From the NCBI GenBank assembly GCA_963971285.1, contig OZ020248.1, positions 8,184,001 through 8,248,000 of the forward strand: a DNA stretch of 64,000 nucleotides, written 5' to 3'. Within the stretch, counting starts at the first letter, position 1, and every line of letters starts with the position of its first letter. Of this stretch, positions 1 through 12,300 are shown one piece after another. The position numbers and the translations under genes are program-made. This stretch comes from Astropecten irregularis. Its lineage: Eukaryota; Echinodermata; Asteroidea; Paxillosida; Astropectinidae. The notes beneath the pieces are model-generated. The model made no database searches. It saw only the letters and a program-made list of their open reading frames with translations, and had not been told where the DNA came from.

Positions 1-3000
1 AGCCAATACTTTCCTGTAGAGTACATGTGGGGCTACATGTTGTGCAAGTTTCAAGTCGATTGCTTCAGTATTCGGGGAGAAATTTCCAACTCTAACGTCA
101 AAAAGTCACTCATAGTCTAAGTGCAGTTTTAATGCGGCCTGCTCGGCGGCCATCTCGCATAGCGTGTGGTGCTATACTTGGATTTTCGGCCATGAAAATG
201 ACTTTGGAATTTGGCAGAGCCAATACTTTCCTGTAGAGTACATGTAGGGCTACATGTCGTGCAAGTTTCAAGTCGATTGCATCAGTATTCAGGGAGAAAT
301 TTCCAACTCTAGCGTCAAAAAGTCACTCATAGTCCAAGTGCAGTTTTAATGTGGCCTGCTCGGCGGCCTTCTCTCATAGCGTGTGGTGCTATACTTGGAT
401 TTTCGGCCATGAACATGACTTTGTAATTTGGCACAGCCCATATTTCCCTGTACAGTACATTTTGGGCTACATGTCGTGCAAGTTTGAAGTCGATTGCCTC
501 AGTATTCAGGGAAAAAATTCCAACTCTAGCGTCAAAAAGTTTCTCATAGTCTAAGTGCAGTTTTAATGCGGCCTGCTCGGAGGCCTTCACGCATAGCGTG
601 TGGTGATATACTTGGATTTTCGGCCATGAACATGACTTTGGAAATTGGCAGAGCCAATACTTTCCTGTAGAGTACATGTGGGGCTACATGTTGTGCAAGT
701 TTCAAGTCGATAGCGTCAGTATTTAGGGAGAAATTTCCAACTCTAGCGTCAAAAAGTCACTCATAGTCTAAGTGCAGTTTTAATGCGGCCTGCTCGGAGG
801 CCTTCACGCATAGCGTGTGCTGCTATACTTGGATATTCGGCCATGAACATGACTTTTGAATTTTGCACAGCCCATATTTCCTGTAGAGTTTATCTGGGGC
901 TACATGTCGTGCTAGTTTCAAGTCGATTCCGTCAGTATTCAGGGAGAAATTTCAAACTGTAGCGTCAAAAAGTTTCTCATCGTCTAAGTGCAGTTTTAAT
1001 GCGGCCTGCTCGGAGGCCTTCACGCATAGCGTGTGCTGCTATACTTGGATATTCGGCCATGAACATGACTTTGGAATTTGTCACAGTCCATATTTTCCTG
1101 TAAAGTACATTTTGGGCTACATGTCGTGCAAGTTTCAAGTCGATTCCATCAGTATTCAGGGAGAAATTTCCAACTGTAGCGTCAAAAAGTTTCTCATATA
1201 GTCTAAGTGCAGTTTTAATGCGGCCTGCTCGGAGGCCTTCACGCATAGCGTGTGCTGCTATACTTGGATATTCGGCCATGAACATGACTTTGGAATTTGG
1301 CACAGCCCATATTTCCTGTAGAGTTCATCTGGGGCTACATGTCGTGCAAGTTTCAAGTCGATTGCCTCAGTATTCAGGGAAAAATTTCCAACTCTAGCGT
1401 CAAAAAGTGTCTCATAGTCTAAGTGCAGTTTTAATGCGGCCTGCTCGGAGTTCTTCACGCATAGCGTGTGGTGCTATACTTGGATTTTCGGCCCTAAACA
1501 TGACTTTGGAATTTGTCACAGTCCATATTTTCCTGTATAGTACATTTTGGGCTACATGTCGTGCAAGTTTCAAGTCGATTGCCTCAGTATTCAGGGAGAA
1601 ATTTTCAACTCTAGCGTCAAAAAGTTTCTCATAGTCTAAGTACAGTTTTAATGCGGCCTTCGGATAGCGTGTGGTGCTATACTTGGATTTTCGGCCATGA
1701 ACATGACTTTGTAATTTGGCACAGCCCATAATTCCCTGTAGAGTTCATCTGGGGCTACATGTCGTGCAAGTTGCAAGTCGATTGCCTCAGTATTCAAGTA
1801 AAAATTTCCAACTCTAGCGTCAAAAAGTGTCTCATAGTCTAAGTGCAGTTTTAATGCGGCCTGCTCGGAGGCCTTCACGCTTAGCGTGTGGTGCTATACT
1901 TGGATTTTCGGCCATGAACATGACTTTGGAATTTGTCACAGTCCATATTTTCCTGTAAAGTACATTTTGGGCTACATGTCGTGCAAGTTTCAAGTCGATT
2001 GCCTCAGTATTCAAGGAGAAATTTCCAACTCTAGCGTCAAAAAGTGTCTCATAGTGTAAGTGCAGTTTTAATGCGGCCTGCTCGGAGGCCTTCACGCATA
2101 GCGTGTGGTGGTAATCTTGGATTTTCGGCCATGAACATGACTTTGGAATTTGGCAGAGCCAATACTTTCCTGTAGAGTACATGTGGGGCTACATGTTGTG
2201 CAAGTTTCAAGTCGATTGCGTCAGTATTCAGGGAGAAATTTCCAACTCTAGCGTCAAAAAGTCCCTCATAGTCTAAGTGCAGTTTTAATGCGGCCTGCTC
2301 GGCGGCCTTCTCTCATAGCGTGTGGTGCTATACTTGGATTTTCGGCCATGAACATGACTTTGTAATTTGGCACAGCCCATAATTCCCTGTAAAGTACATT
2401 TTGGGCTACATGTCGTGCAAGTTTCAAGTCAATTGCCTCAGTATTCAGGGAGAAATTTCCAACTCTAGCGTCAAAAAGTGTCTCATAGTGTAAGTGCAGT
2501 TTTAATGCGGCCTGCTCGGAGGCCTTCACGCATAGCGTGTGGTGGTAATCTTGGATTTTCGGCCATGAACATGACTTTGGAATTTGGCACAGTCCATATT
2601 TTCCTGTATAGTACATTTTGGGCTACATGTCGTGCAAGTTTCAAGTCGATTGCCTCAGTATTCAGGGAGAAATTTCCAACTCTAGCGTCAAAAAGTGTTT
2701 CATAGTCTAAGTACAGTTTTAATGCGGCCTTCGCATAGCGTGTGGTGCTATACTTGAATTTTCGGACATGAACATGACTTTGGAATATGGCATAGCCCAT
2801 ATTTTCCTGTAGTGTACATCTAGGGCTACATCTCTTGCAAGTTTCTAGTCGATTGCCTCAGTATTCAGGGAGAAATTTCCAACTCTAGCGTCAATAAGTG
2901 TCTCATAGTGTAAGTGCAGTTTTAATGCGGCCTGCTCGGAGGCCTTCACGCATAGCGTGTGGTGGTAATATTGGATTTTCGGCCATGAACATGACTTTGG

Positions 3001-5030
3001 AATTTGGCAGAGCCAATACCTTCCTGTAGAGTACATGTGGGGCTACATGTTGTGCAAGTTTCAAGTCGATTGCGTCAGTATTCAGGGAGAAATTTCCAAC
3101 TCTAGCGTCAAAAAGTGTCTCATAGTCTAAGTGCAGTTTTAATGCGGCCTGCTCGGAGTCCTTCACGCATAGCGTGTGGTGCTATACTTGGATTTTCGGC
3201 CCTAAACATGACTTTGGAATTTGTCACAGTCCATATTTTCCTGTAAAGTACATTTTGGGCTACATGTCGTGCAAGTTTCAAGTCGATTGTCTCAGTATTC
3301 AGGGAGAAATTTCCAACTCTAGCGTCAAAAAGTGTCTCATAGTCTAAGAACAGTTTTAATGCGGCCTTCGCATAGCGTGTGGTGCTATACTTGAATTTTC
3401 GGCCATGAACATGACTTTGGAATATGGCATAGCCCATATTTTCCTGTAGTGTACATCTAGGGCTACATCTCTTGCAAGTTTCTAGTCGATTGCCTCAGTA
3501 TTCAGGGAGAAATTTCCAACTCTAGCGTCAAAAAGTCACTCATAGTCAAAGTGCAGTTTTAATGCGGCCTGCTCGGCGGCCATCTCGCATAGCGTGTGGT
3601 GCTATACTTGGATTTTCGGCCATGAACATGACTTTTGAATTTGGCAGAGCCAATACTTTCCTATAGAGTACATGTGGGGCTACATGTCGTGCAAGTTTCA
3701 AGTCGATTCCATCAGTATTCAGGGAGAAATTTCCAACTGTAGCGTCAAAAAGTTTCTCATAGTCTAAGTGCAGTTTTAATGCGGCCTGCTCGGAGGCCTT
3801 CACGCATAGCGTGTGCTGCTATACTTGGATATTCGGCCGTGAACATGACTTTGGAATTTGGCACAGCCCATATTTCCTGTAGAGTTCATCTCGGGCTACA
3901 TGTCGTGCAAGTTTCAAGTCGATTGCCTCAGTATTCAGGGAAAAATTTCCAACTCTAGCGTCAAAAAGTGTCTCATAGTCTAAGTGCAGTTTTAATGCGG
4001 CCTGCTCGGAGGCCTTCACGCTTAGCGTGTGGTGCTATACTTGAATTTTCGGCCCAAAACATGACTTTGGAATTTGTCACAGTCCATATATTCCTGTAAA
4101 GTACATTTTGGGCTACATGTCGTGCAAGTTTCAAGTCGATTGCCTCAGTATTCAGGGAGAAATTTCCAACTCTAGCGTCAAAAAGTGTCTCATAGTGTAA
4201 GTGCAGTTTTAATGCGGCCTGCTCAGAGGCCTTCACGCATAGCGTCTGGTGGTAAACTTGGATTTTCGGCCATGAACATGACTTTCGAATTTGGCAGAGC
4301 CAATACTTTCCTGTAGAGTACATATGGGGCTACATGTTTTTTAAGTTTCAAGTCAATTGCGTCAGTATTCAGGAAGAAATTTCCAACTCTAGCGTCAAAA
4401 AGTCACTCATAGTCTAAGTGCAGTTTTAATGCGGCCTGCTCGGCGGCCTTCTCTCATAGCGTGTGGTGGTAAACTTGGATTTTCGGCCATGAACATGACT
4501 TTGGAATTTGGCAGAGCCAATACTTTCCTGTAGAGTACATGTGGGGCTACATGTTGTGCAAGTTTCAAGTCGATTGCGTCAGTATTGAGGGAGAAATTTC
4601 CAACTCTAGCGTCAAAAAGTCACTCATAGTCTAAGTGCAGTTTTTTTTGCGGCCTGCTCGGCCGCCTTCTCTCATAGCGTGTGGTGCTATACTTGGATTT
4701 TCGGCCATGAACATGACTTTGTAATTTGGCACAGCCCATATTTCCCTGTAGAGTACATTTTGGGCTACATGTCGTGCAAGTTTCAAGTCGATTGCCTCAG
4801 TATTCAGGGAAAAATTTCCAACTCTAGCGTCAAAAAGTGTCTCATATAGTCTAAGCGCAGTTTTAATGCGGCCTGCTCGGAGGCCTTCACGCATAGCGTG
4901 TGGTGTTATACTTGGATTTTCGGCCATGATCATGACTTTGTAATTTGGCACAGCCCATATTTCCCTGTAGAGTTCATCTGGGGCTACATGTCGTGCAAGT
5001 TTCAAGTCGATTGCCTCAGTATTCAGGGAG
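1..5030. repeat. Heterogeneous satellite block with local 434- and 637-bp duplications
   Basis: This block has the least long-range order. Recurrence is local. The interval around 1832-2182 repeats at 2266-2616 (434 bp, two monomers). The interval 2483-2800 repeats at 3120-3437 (637 bp, two full monomers plus one 203-bp short monomer). Monomers with GTAGCGTCAAAAAGTTTC instead of CTAGCGTCAAAAAGT cluster here (about 958-1195 and 3738-3760). Short 203-bp monomers start at 1640, 2711 and 3348; the one at 1640 has TTCGGATAG instead of TTCGCATAG. A run of eight T replaces the usual four T plus AA around 4643-4650. No 272-bp variant is present. The greater divergence may mean an older part of the array or one nearer its edge (inference). 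Confidence 0.8.
218..434. repeat. Representative 217-bp satellite monomer
   Basis: This is one full period, from AGCCAATACTTTCC to the base before the next equivalent phrase at 435. Base count of the preceding copy (bases 1-217) gives about 45% GC. Each monomer carries small symmetrical motifs. One is ATAGC-7 nt-GCTAT (seen at 159-175 in the preceding copy), which could form a five-pair stem. Another is CATGAACATG, an interrupted palindrome that becomes a perfect 10-bp palindrome (CATGATCATG) in one sub-lineage, for example at 4925-4934 and 15179-15188. A length near 217 bp is nucleosome-scale, but positioning cannot be read from sequence by eye. Since 217 is not divisible by three, the unit cannot encode a continuous repeat protein. 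Confidence 0.95.
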
Positions 5031-8000
5031 AAATTTCCAACTCTAGCGTCAAAAAGTGTCTCATAGTCTAAGTGCAGTTTTAATGCGGCCTGCTCGGAGT
5101 CCTTCACGCATAGCGTGTGGTGCTATACTTGGATTTTCGGCCCTAAACATGACTTTGGAATTTGTCACAGTCCATATTTTCCTGTATAGTACATTTTGGG
5201 CTACATGTCGTGCAAGTTTCAAGTCGATTGCCTCAGTATTCAGGGAGAAATTTCCAACTCTAGCGTAAAAAAGTGTCTCATAGTCTAAGTACAGTTTTAA
5301 TGCGGCCTTCGCAAAGCGTGTGGTGCTATACTTGAATTTTCGGACATGAACATGACTTTGGAATATGGCATAGCCCATATTTTCCTGTAGTGTACATCTA
5401 GGGCTACATCGCTTGCAAGTTTCTAGTCGATTGCCTCAGTATTCAGGGAGAAATTTCCAACTCTAGCGTCAAAAAGTCACTCATAGTCAAAGTGCAGTTT
5501 TAATGCGGCCTGCTCGGCGGCCATTTCGCATAGCGTGTGGTGCTATACTTGGATTTTCGGCCATGAACATGACTTTTGAATTTGGCAGAGCCAATACTTT
5601 CCTATAGAGTACATGTGGGGCTACATGTCTTGCAAGTTTCAAGTCGATTGCCTCAGTATTCAGGGAGAAATTTCCAACTCTAGCGTCAAAAAGTGTGTCA
5701 TAGTCTAAGTACAGTTTTAATGCGGCCTTCGCAAAGCGTGTGGTGCTATACTTGAATTTTCGGACATGAACATGACTTTGGAATATGGCATAGCCCATAT
5801 TTTCCTGTAGTGTACCTCTAGGGCTACATCGCTTGCAAGTTTCTAGTCGATTGCCTCAGTATTCAGGGAGAAATTTCCAACTCTAGCGTCAAAAAGTCAC
5901 TCATAGTCAAAGTGCAGTTTTAATGCGGCCTGCTCGGCGGCCATCTCGCATAGCGTGTGGTGCTATACTTGGATTTTCGGCCATGAACATGACTTTGTAA
6001 TTTGGCACAGCCCATAATTCCCTGTGGAGTTCATCTGGGGCTACATGTCGTGCAAGTTTCAAGTCGATTGCCTCAGTATTCAGGGAAAAATTTCCAACTC
6101 TAGCGTCAAAAAGTGTCTCATAGTCTAAGTGCAGTTTTAATGCGGCCTGCTCGGCGGCCATCTCGCATAGCGTGTGGTGCTATACTTGGATTTTCGGCCC
6201 TAAACATGACTTTGGAATTTGTCACAGTCCATATTTTCCTGTATAGTACATTTTGGGCTACATGTCGTGCAAGTTTCAAGTCGATTGCCTCAGTATTCAG
6301 GGAGAAATTTCCAACTCTAGCGTCAAAAAGTGTCTCATAGTCTAAGTACAGTTTTAATGCGGCCTTCGCATAGCGTGTGGTGCTATACTTGGATTTTCGG
6401 CCCTAAACATGACTTTGGAATTTGTCACAGTCCATATTTTCCTGTATAGTACATTTTGGGCTACATGTCGTGCAAGTTTCAAGTCGATTCCATCAGTATT
6501 CAGGGAGAAATTTCCAACTCTAGCGTTAAAAAGTCACTCATAGTCTAAGTGCAGTTTTAATGCGGCCTGCTCGGCGGCCTTCTCTCATAGCGTGTGGTGC
6601 TATACTTGGATTTTCGGCCATGAACATGACTTTGTAATTTGGCACAGCCCATAATTCCCTGTGGAGTTCATCTGGGGCTACATGTCGTGCAAGTTTCAAG
6701 TCGATTGCCTCAGTATTCAGGGAAAAATTTCCAACTCTAGCGTCAAAAAGTGTCTCATAGTCTAAGTGCAGTTTTAATGCGGCCTGCTCGGCGGCCATCT
6801 CGCATAGCGTGTGGTGCTATACTTGGATTTTCGGCCATGAACATGACTTTGGAATTTGGCAGAGCCAATACTTTCCTGTAGAGTACATGTGGGGCTACAT
6901 GTTGTGCAAGTTTCAAGTCGATTGCGTCAGTATTCAGGGAGAAATTTCCAACTCTAGCGTCAAAAAGTCACTCATAGTCTAAGTGCAGTTTTAATGCGGC
7001 CTGCTCGGCGGCCTTCTCTCATAGCGTGTGGTGCTATACTTGGATTTTCGGCCATGAACATGACTTTGTAATTTGGCACAGCCCATATTTCCCTGTACAG
7101 TACATTTTGGGCTACATGTCGTGCAAGTTTCAAGTCGATTGCGTCAGTATTCAGGGAAAAATTTCCAACTCTAGCGTCAAAAGTGTCTCATAGTCTAAGT
7201 GCAGTTTTAATGCGGCCTGCTCGGAGGCCTTCACGCATAGCGTGTGGTGATATACTTGGATTTTCGGCCATGAACATGACTTTGGAATTTGGCAGAGCCA
7301 ATACTTTCCTGTAGAGTACATGTGGGGCTACATGTTGTGCAAGTTTCAAGTCGATTGCGTCAGTATTCAGGGAGAAATTTCCAACTCTAGCGTCAAAAAG
7401 TCACTCAAAGTCTAAGTGCAGTTTTAATGCGGCCTGCTCGGCGGCCTTCTCTCAAAGCGTGTGGTGCTATACTTGGATTTTCGGCCATGAACATGACTTT
7501 GTAATTTGGCACAGCCCATAATTCCCTGTAGAGTTCATCTGGGGCTACATGTCGTGCAAGTTGCAAGTCGATTGCCTCAGTATTCAGGGGAAAATTTCCA
7601 ACTCTAGCGTCAAAAAGTGTCTCATATAGTCTAAGTGCAGTTTTAATGCGGCCTGCTCGGAGGCCTTCACGCATAGCGTGTGGTGTTATACTTCGATTTT
7701 CGGCCATGAACATGACTTTGGAATTTGGCAGAGCCAATACTTTCCTGTAGAGTACATGTGGGGCTACATGTTGTGCAAGTTTCAAGTCGATTGCTTCAGT
7801 ATTCGGGGAGAAATTTCCAACTCTAACGTCAAAAAGTCACTCATAGTCTAAGTGCAGTTTTAATGCGGCCTGCTCGGCGGCCTTCTCTCATAGCGTGTGG
7901 CGCTATACTTGGATTTTCGGCCATGAACATGACTTTGTAATTTGGCACAGCCCATAATTCCCTGTAGAGTTCATCTGGGGCTACATGTCGTGCAAGTTTC

Positions 8001-9370
8001 AAGTCGATTGCCTCAGTATTCAGGGAAAAATTTCCAACTCTAGCGTCAAAAAGTGTCTCATAGTCTAAGTGCAGTTTTAATGCGGCCTGCTCGGAGTCCT
8101 TCACGCATAGCGTCTGGTGTTATACTTGGATTTTCGGCCAGCATGAACATTACTTTGTAATTTGGCACAGCCCATATTTCCGTGTAGAGTTCATCTGGGG
8201 CTACATGTCGTGCAAGTTTCAAGTCCATTGCCTCAGTATTCAGGGAGAAATTTCCAACTGTAGCGTCAACAAGTTTCTCATAGTCTAAGTGCAGTTTTAA
8301 TGCGGCCTGTTCGGAGGCCTTCACGCATAGCGTGTGCTGCTATACTTGGATATTCGGCCATGAACATGACTTTGGAATTTGGCCCAGCCCATATTTCCTG
8401 TAGAGTTCATCTTGGGCTACATGTCGTGCAAGTTTCAAGTCGATTGCCTCAGTATTCAGGGACAAATTTCCAAGTCTAGCGTCAAAAAGTGTCTCATAGT
8501 CTAAGTGCAGTTTTAATGCGGCCTGCTCGGAGGCCTTCACGCTTAGCGTGTGGTGCTATACTTGGATATTCGGCCATGAACATGACTTTGGAATTTGGCA
8601 CAGCCCATATTTCCTGTAGAGTTCATCTTGGGCTACATGTCGTGCAAGTTTCAAGTCGATTGCCTCAGTATTCAGGGAGAAATTTCCAACTCTAGCGTCA
8701 AAAAGTGTCTCATAGTCTAAGTACAGTTTTAATGCGGCCTTCGCATAGCGTGTGGTGCTATACTTGAATTTTCGGACATGAACATGACTTTGGAATATGG
8801 CATAGCCCATATTTTCCTTTAGAGTACATCTAGGGCTACATGTCGTGCAAGTTTCAAGTCGATTGCATCAGTATTCAGGGAGAAATTTCCAACTCTAGCG
8901 TCAAAAAGTCACTCATAGTCTAAGTGCAGTTTTAATGCGGCCTGCTCGACGGCCTTCTCTCAGAGCGTGTGGTGCTATACTAGGATTTTCGGCCATGAAC
9001 ATGACTTTGGAACTTGGCACAGCTTATATTTTCCTGTAGATTTTCGGCCATGAACATGACTCTGTAATTTGGCACAGCCCATATCTCCTTGTAGAGTTCA
9101 TCTGGGGCTACATGTCGTGCAAGTTTCAAGTCGATTGCCTCAGTATTCAGGGAGAAATTTCCAACTCTAGCGTCAACAAGTGTCTCATAGTCTAGGTGCA
9201 GTTTTAATGCGGCCTGCTCGGCGGCCATCTCTCATAGCGTGTGGTGCTATACTTGGATATTCGGCCATGAACATGACTTTGGAATTTGGCCCAGCCCATA
9301 TTTCCTGTAGAGTTCATCTGGGGCTACATGTCGTGCAAGTTGCAAGTCGATTGCCTCAGTATTCAGGGAA
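5031..9370. repeat. 4340-bp higher-order repeat, first copy
   Basis: Matching starts at 5031 against 9371: base 5030 is G and base 9370 is A, and agreement is nearly continuous after that. Diagnostic short monomers at 5289, 5709 and 6346 recur at 9629, 10049 and 10686, each exactly 4340 bp later. The unit holds about 20 monomers, including four short forms (5289, 5709, 6346, 8721) and one 272-bp form with its junction at 9039. It also has small markers: an inserted TA in CATATAGTCTAAG near 7626 and a 2-bp loss in GTCAAAAGTG near 7171. The end of homology is near 9226, where CATCTCTCATAG replaces the downstream counterpart. Confidence 0.88.
8984..9093. repeat. 55-bp internal duplication making a 272-bp monomer
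   Basis: GATTTTCGGCCATGAACATG begins at 8984 and again at 9039, so 55 bp is tandemly duplicated inside one monomer. The first copy reads GGAACTTGGCACAGCTTATA and ends CCTGTA, where the second copy starts. The two join at a shared GA. This is the first occurrence in the window. Confidence 0.9.
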
Positions 9371-12300
9371 AAATTTCCAACTCTAGCGTCAAAAAGTGTC
9401 TCATAGTCTAAGTGCAGTTTTAATGCGGCCTGCTCGGAGTCCTTCACGCATAGCGTGTGGTGCTATACTTGGATTTTCGGCCCTAAACATGACTTTGGAA
9501 TTTGTCACAGTCCATATTTTCCTGTATAGTACATTTTGGGCTACATGTCGTGCAAGTTTCAAGTCGATTGCCTCAGTATTCAGGGAAAAATTTCCAACTC
9601 TAGCGTCAAAAAGTGTCTCATAGTCTAAGTACAGTTTTAATGCGGCCTTCGCAAAGCGTGTGGTGCTATACTTGAATTTTCGGACATGAACATGACTTTG
9701 GAATATGGCATAGCCCATATTTTCCTGTAGTGTACATCTAGGGCTACATCGCTTGCAAGTTTCTAGTCGATTGCCTCAGTATTCAGGGAGAAATTTCCAA
9801 CTCTAGCGTCAAAAAGTCACTCATAGTCAAAGTGCAGTTTTAATGCGGCCTGCTCGGCGGCCATTTCGCATAGCGTGTGGTGCTATACTTGGATTTTCGG
9901 CCATGAACATGACTTTTGAATTTGGCAGAGCCAATACTTTCCTATAGAGTACATGTGGGGCTACATGTCTTGCAAGTTTCAAGTCGATTGCCTCAGTATT
10001 CAGGGAGAAATTTCCAACTCTAGCGTCAAAAAGTGTGTCATAGTCTAAGTACAGTTTTAATGCGGCCTTCGCAAAGCGTTTGGTGCTATACTTGAATTTT
10101 CGGACATGAACATGACTTTGGAATATGGCATAGCCCATATTTTCCTGTAGTGTACCTCTAGGGCTACATCGCTTGCAAGTTTCTAGTCGATTGCCTCAGT
10201 ATTCAGGGAGAAATTTCCAACTCTAGCGTCAAAAAGTCACTCATAGTCAAAGTGCAGTTTTAATGCGGCCTGCTCGGCGGCCATCTCGCATAGCGTGTGG
10301 TGCTATACTTGGATTTTCGGCCATGAACATGACTTTGTAATTTGGCACAGCCCATAATTCCCTGTGGAGTTCATCTGGGGCTACATGTCGTGCAAGTTTC
10401 AAGTCGATTGCCTCAGTATTCAGGGAAAAATTTCCAACTCTAGCGTCAAAAAGTGTCTCATAGTCTAAGTGCAGTTTTAATGCGGCCTGCTCGGCGGCCA
10501 TCTCGCATAGCGTGTGGTGCTATACTTGGATTTTCGGCCCTAAACATGACTTTGGAATTTGTCACAGTCCATATTTTCCTGTATAGTACATTTTGGGCTA
10601 CATGTCGTGCAAGTTTCAAGTCGATTGCCTCAGTATTCAGGGAGAAATTTCCAACTCTAGCGTCAAAAAGTGTCTCATAGTCTAAGTACAGTTTTAATGC
10701 GGCCTTCGCATAGCGTGTGGTGCTATACTTGGATTTTCGGCCCTAAACATGACTTTGGAATTTGTCACAGTCCATATTTTCCTGTATAGTACATTTTGGG
10801 CTACATGTCGTGCAAGTTTCAAGTCGATTCCATCAGTATTCAGGGAGAAATTTCCAACTCTAGCGTTAAAAAGTCACTCATAGTCTAAGTGCAGTTTTAA
10901 TGCGGCCTGCTCGGCGGCCTTCTCTCATAGCGTGTGGTGCTATACTTGGATTTTCGGCCATGAACATGACTTTGTAATTTGGCACAGCCCATAATTCCCT
11001 GTGGAGTTCATCTGGGGCTACATGTCGTGCAAGTTTCAAGTCGATTGCCTCAGTATTCAGGGAAAAATTTCCAACTCTAGCGTCAAAAAGTGTCTCATAG
11101 TCTAAGTGCAGTTTTAATGCGGCCTGCTCGGCGGCCATCTCGCATAGCGTGTGGTGCTATACTTGGATTTTCGGCCATGAACATGACTTTGGAATTTGGC
11201 AGAGCCAATACTTTCCTGTAGAGTACATGTGGGGCTACATGTTGTGCAAGTTTCAAGTCGATTGCGTCAGTATTCAGGGAGAAATTTCCAACTCTAGCGT
11301 CAAAAAGTCACTCATAGTCTAAGTGCAGTTTTAATGCGGCCTGCTCGGCGGCCTTCTCTCATAGCGTGTGGTGCTATACTTGGATTTTCGGCCATGAACA
11401 TGACTTTGTAATTTGGCACACCCCATATTTCCCTGTACAGTACATTTTGGGCTACATGTCGTGCAAGTTTCAAGTCGATTGCGTCAGTATTCAGGGAAAA
11501 ATTTCCAACTCTAGCGTCAAAAGTGTCTCATAGTCTAAGTGCAGTTTTAATGCGGCCTGCTCGGAGGCCTTCACGCATAGCGTGTGGTGATATACTTGGA
11601 TTTTCGGCCATGAACATGACTTTGTAATTTGGCACAGCCCATAATTCCCTGTGGAGTTCATCTGGGGCTACATGTCGTGCAAGTTTCAAGTCGATTGCCT
11701 CAGTATTCAGGGAAAAATTTCCAACTCTAGCGTCAAAAAGTGTCTCATAGTCTAAGTGCAGTTTTAATGCGGCCTGCTCGGCGGCCATCTCGCATAGCGT
11801 GTGGTGCTATACTTGGATTTTCGGCCATGAACATGACTTTGGAATTTGGCAGAGCCAATACTTTCCTGTAGAGTACATGTGGGGCTACATGTTGTGCAAG
11901 TTTCAAGTCGATTGCGTCAGTATTCAGGGAGAAATTTCCAACTCTAGCGTCAAAAAGTCACTCATAGTCTAAGTGCAGTTTTAATGCGGCCTGCTCGGCG
12001 GCCTTCTCTCATAGCGTGTGGTGCTATACTTGGATTTTCGGCCATGAACATGACTTTGTAATTTGGCACACCCCATATTTCCCTGTACAGTACATTTTGG
12101 GCTACATGTCGTGCAAGTTTCAAGTCGATTGCGTCAGTATTCAGGGAAAAATTTCCAACTCTAGCGTCAAAAGTGTCTCATAGTCTAAGTGCAGTTTTAA
12201 TGCGGCCTGCTCGGAGGCCTTCACGCATAGCGTGTGGTGATATACTTGGATTTTCGGCCATGAACATGACTTTGGAATTTGGCAGAGCCAATACTTTCCT

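Noticed and set aside
327..677. Recurrent minus-strand frames with residues such as AALKLHLDYETLFDARVGNFSLNTEAIDLKLARHV
   Set aside because: The same frame recurs only because the DNA repeats. The 217-bp period shifts frame by one per monomer, so the frames end within one or two monomers. No domain, signal or gene structure is recognisable.
1407..1634. Recurrent plus-strand 75-codon frame beginning MSHSLSAVLMRPARSPSRIA
   Set aside because: It overlaps the minus-strand frames in the same satellite text and appears or disappears with single-base monomer variants. This is a repeat shadow, not a gene family.
9024..9060. Possible second mobile insertion at the 55-bp extra sequence
   Set aside because: The extra sequence is itself satellite (a tandem copy of the adjacent 55 bp), with no inverted repeats or target duplication.
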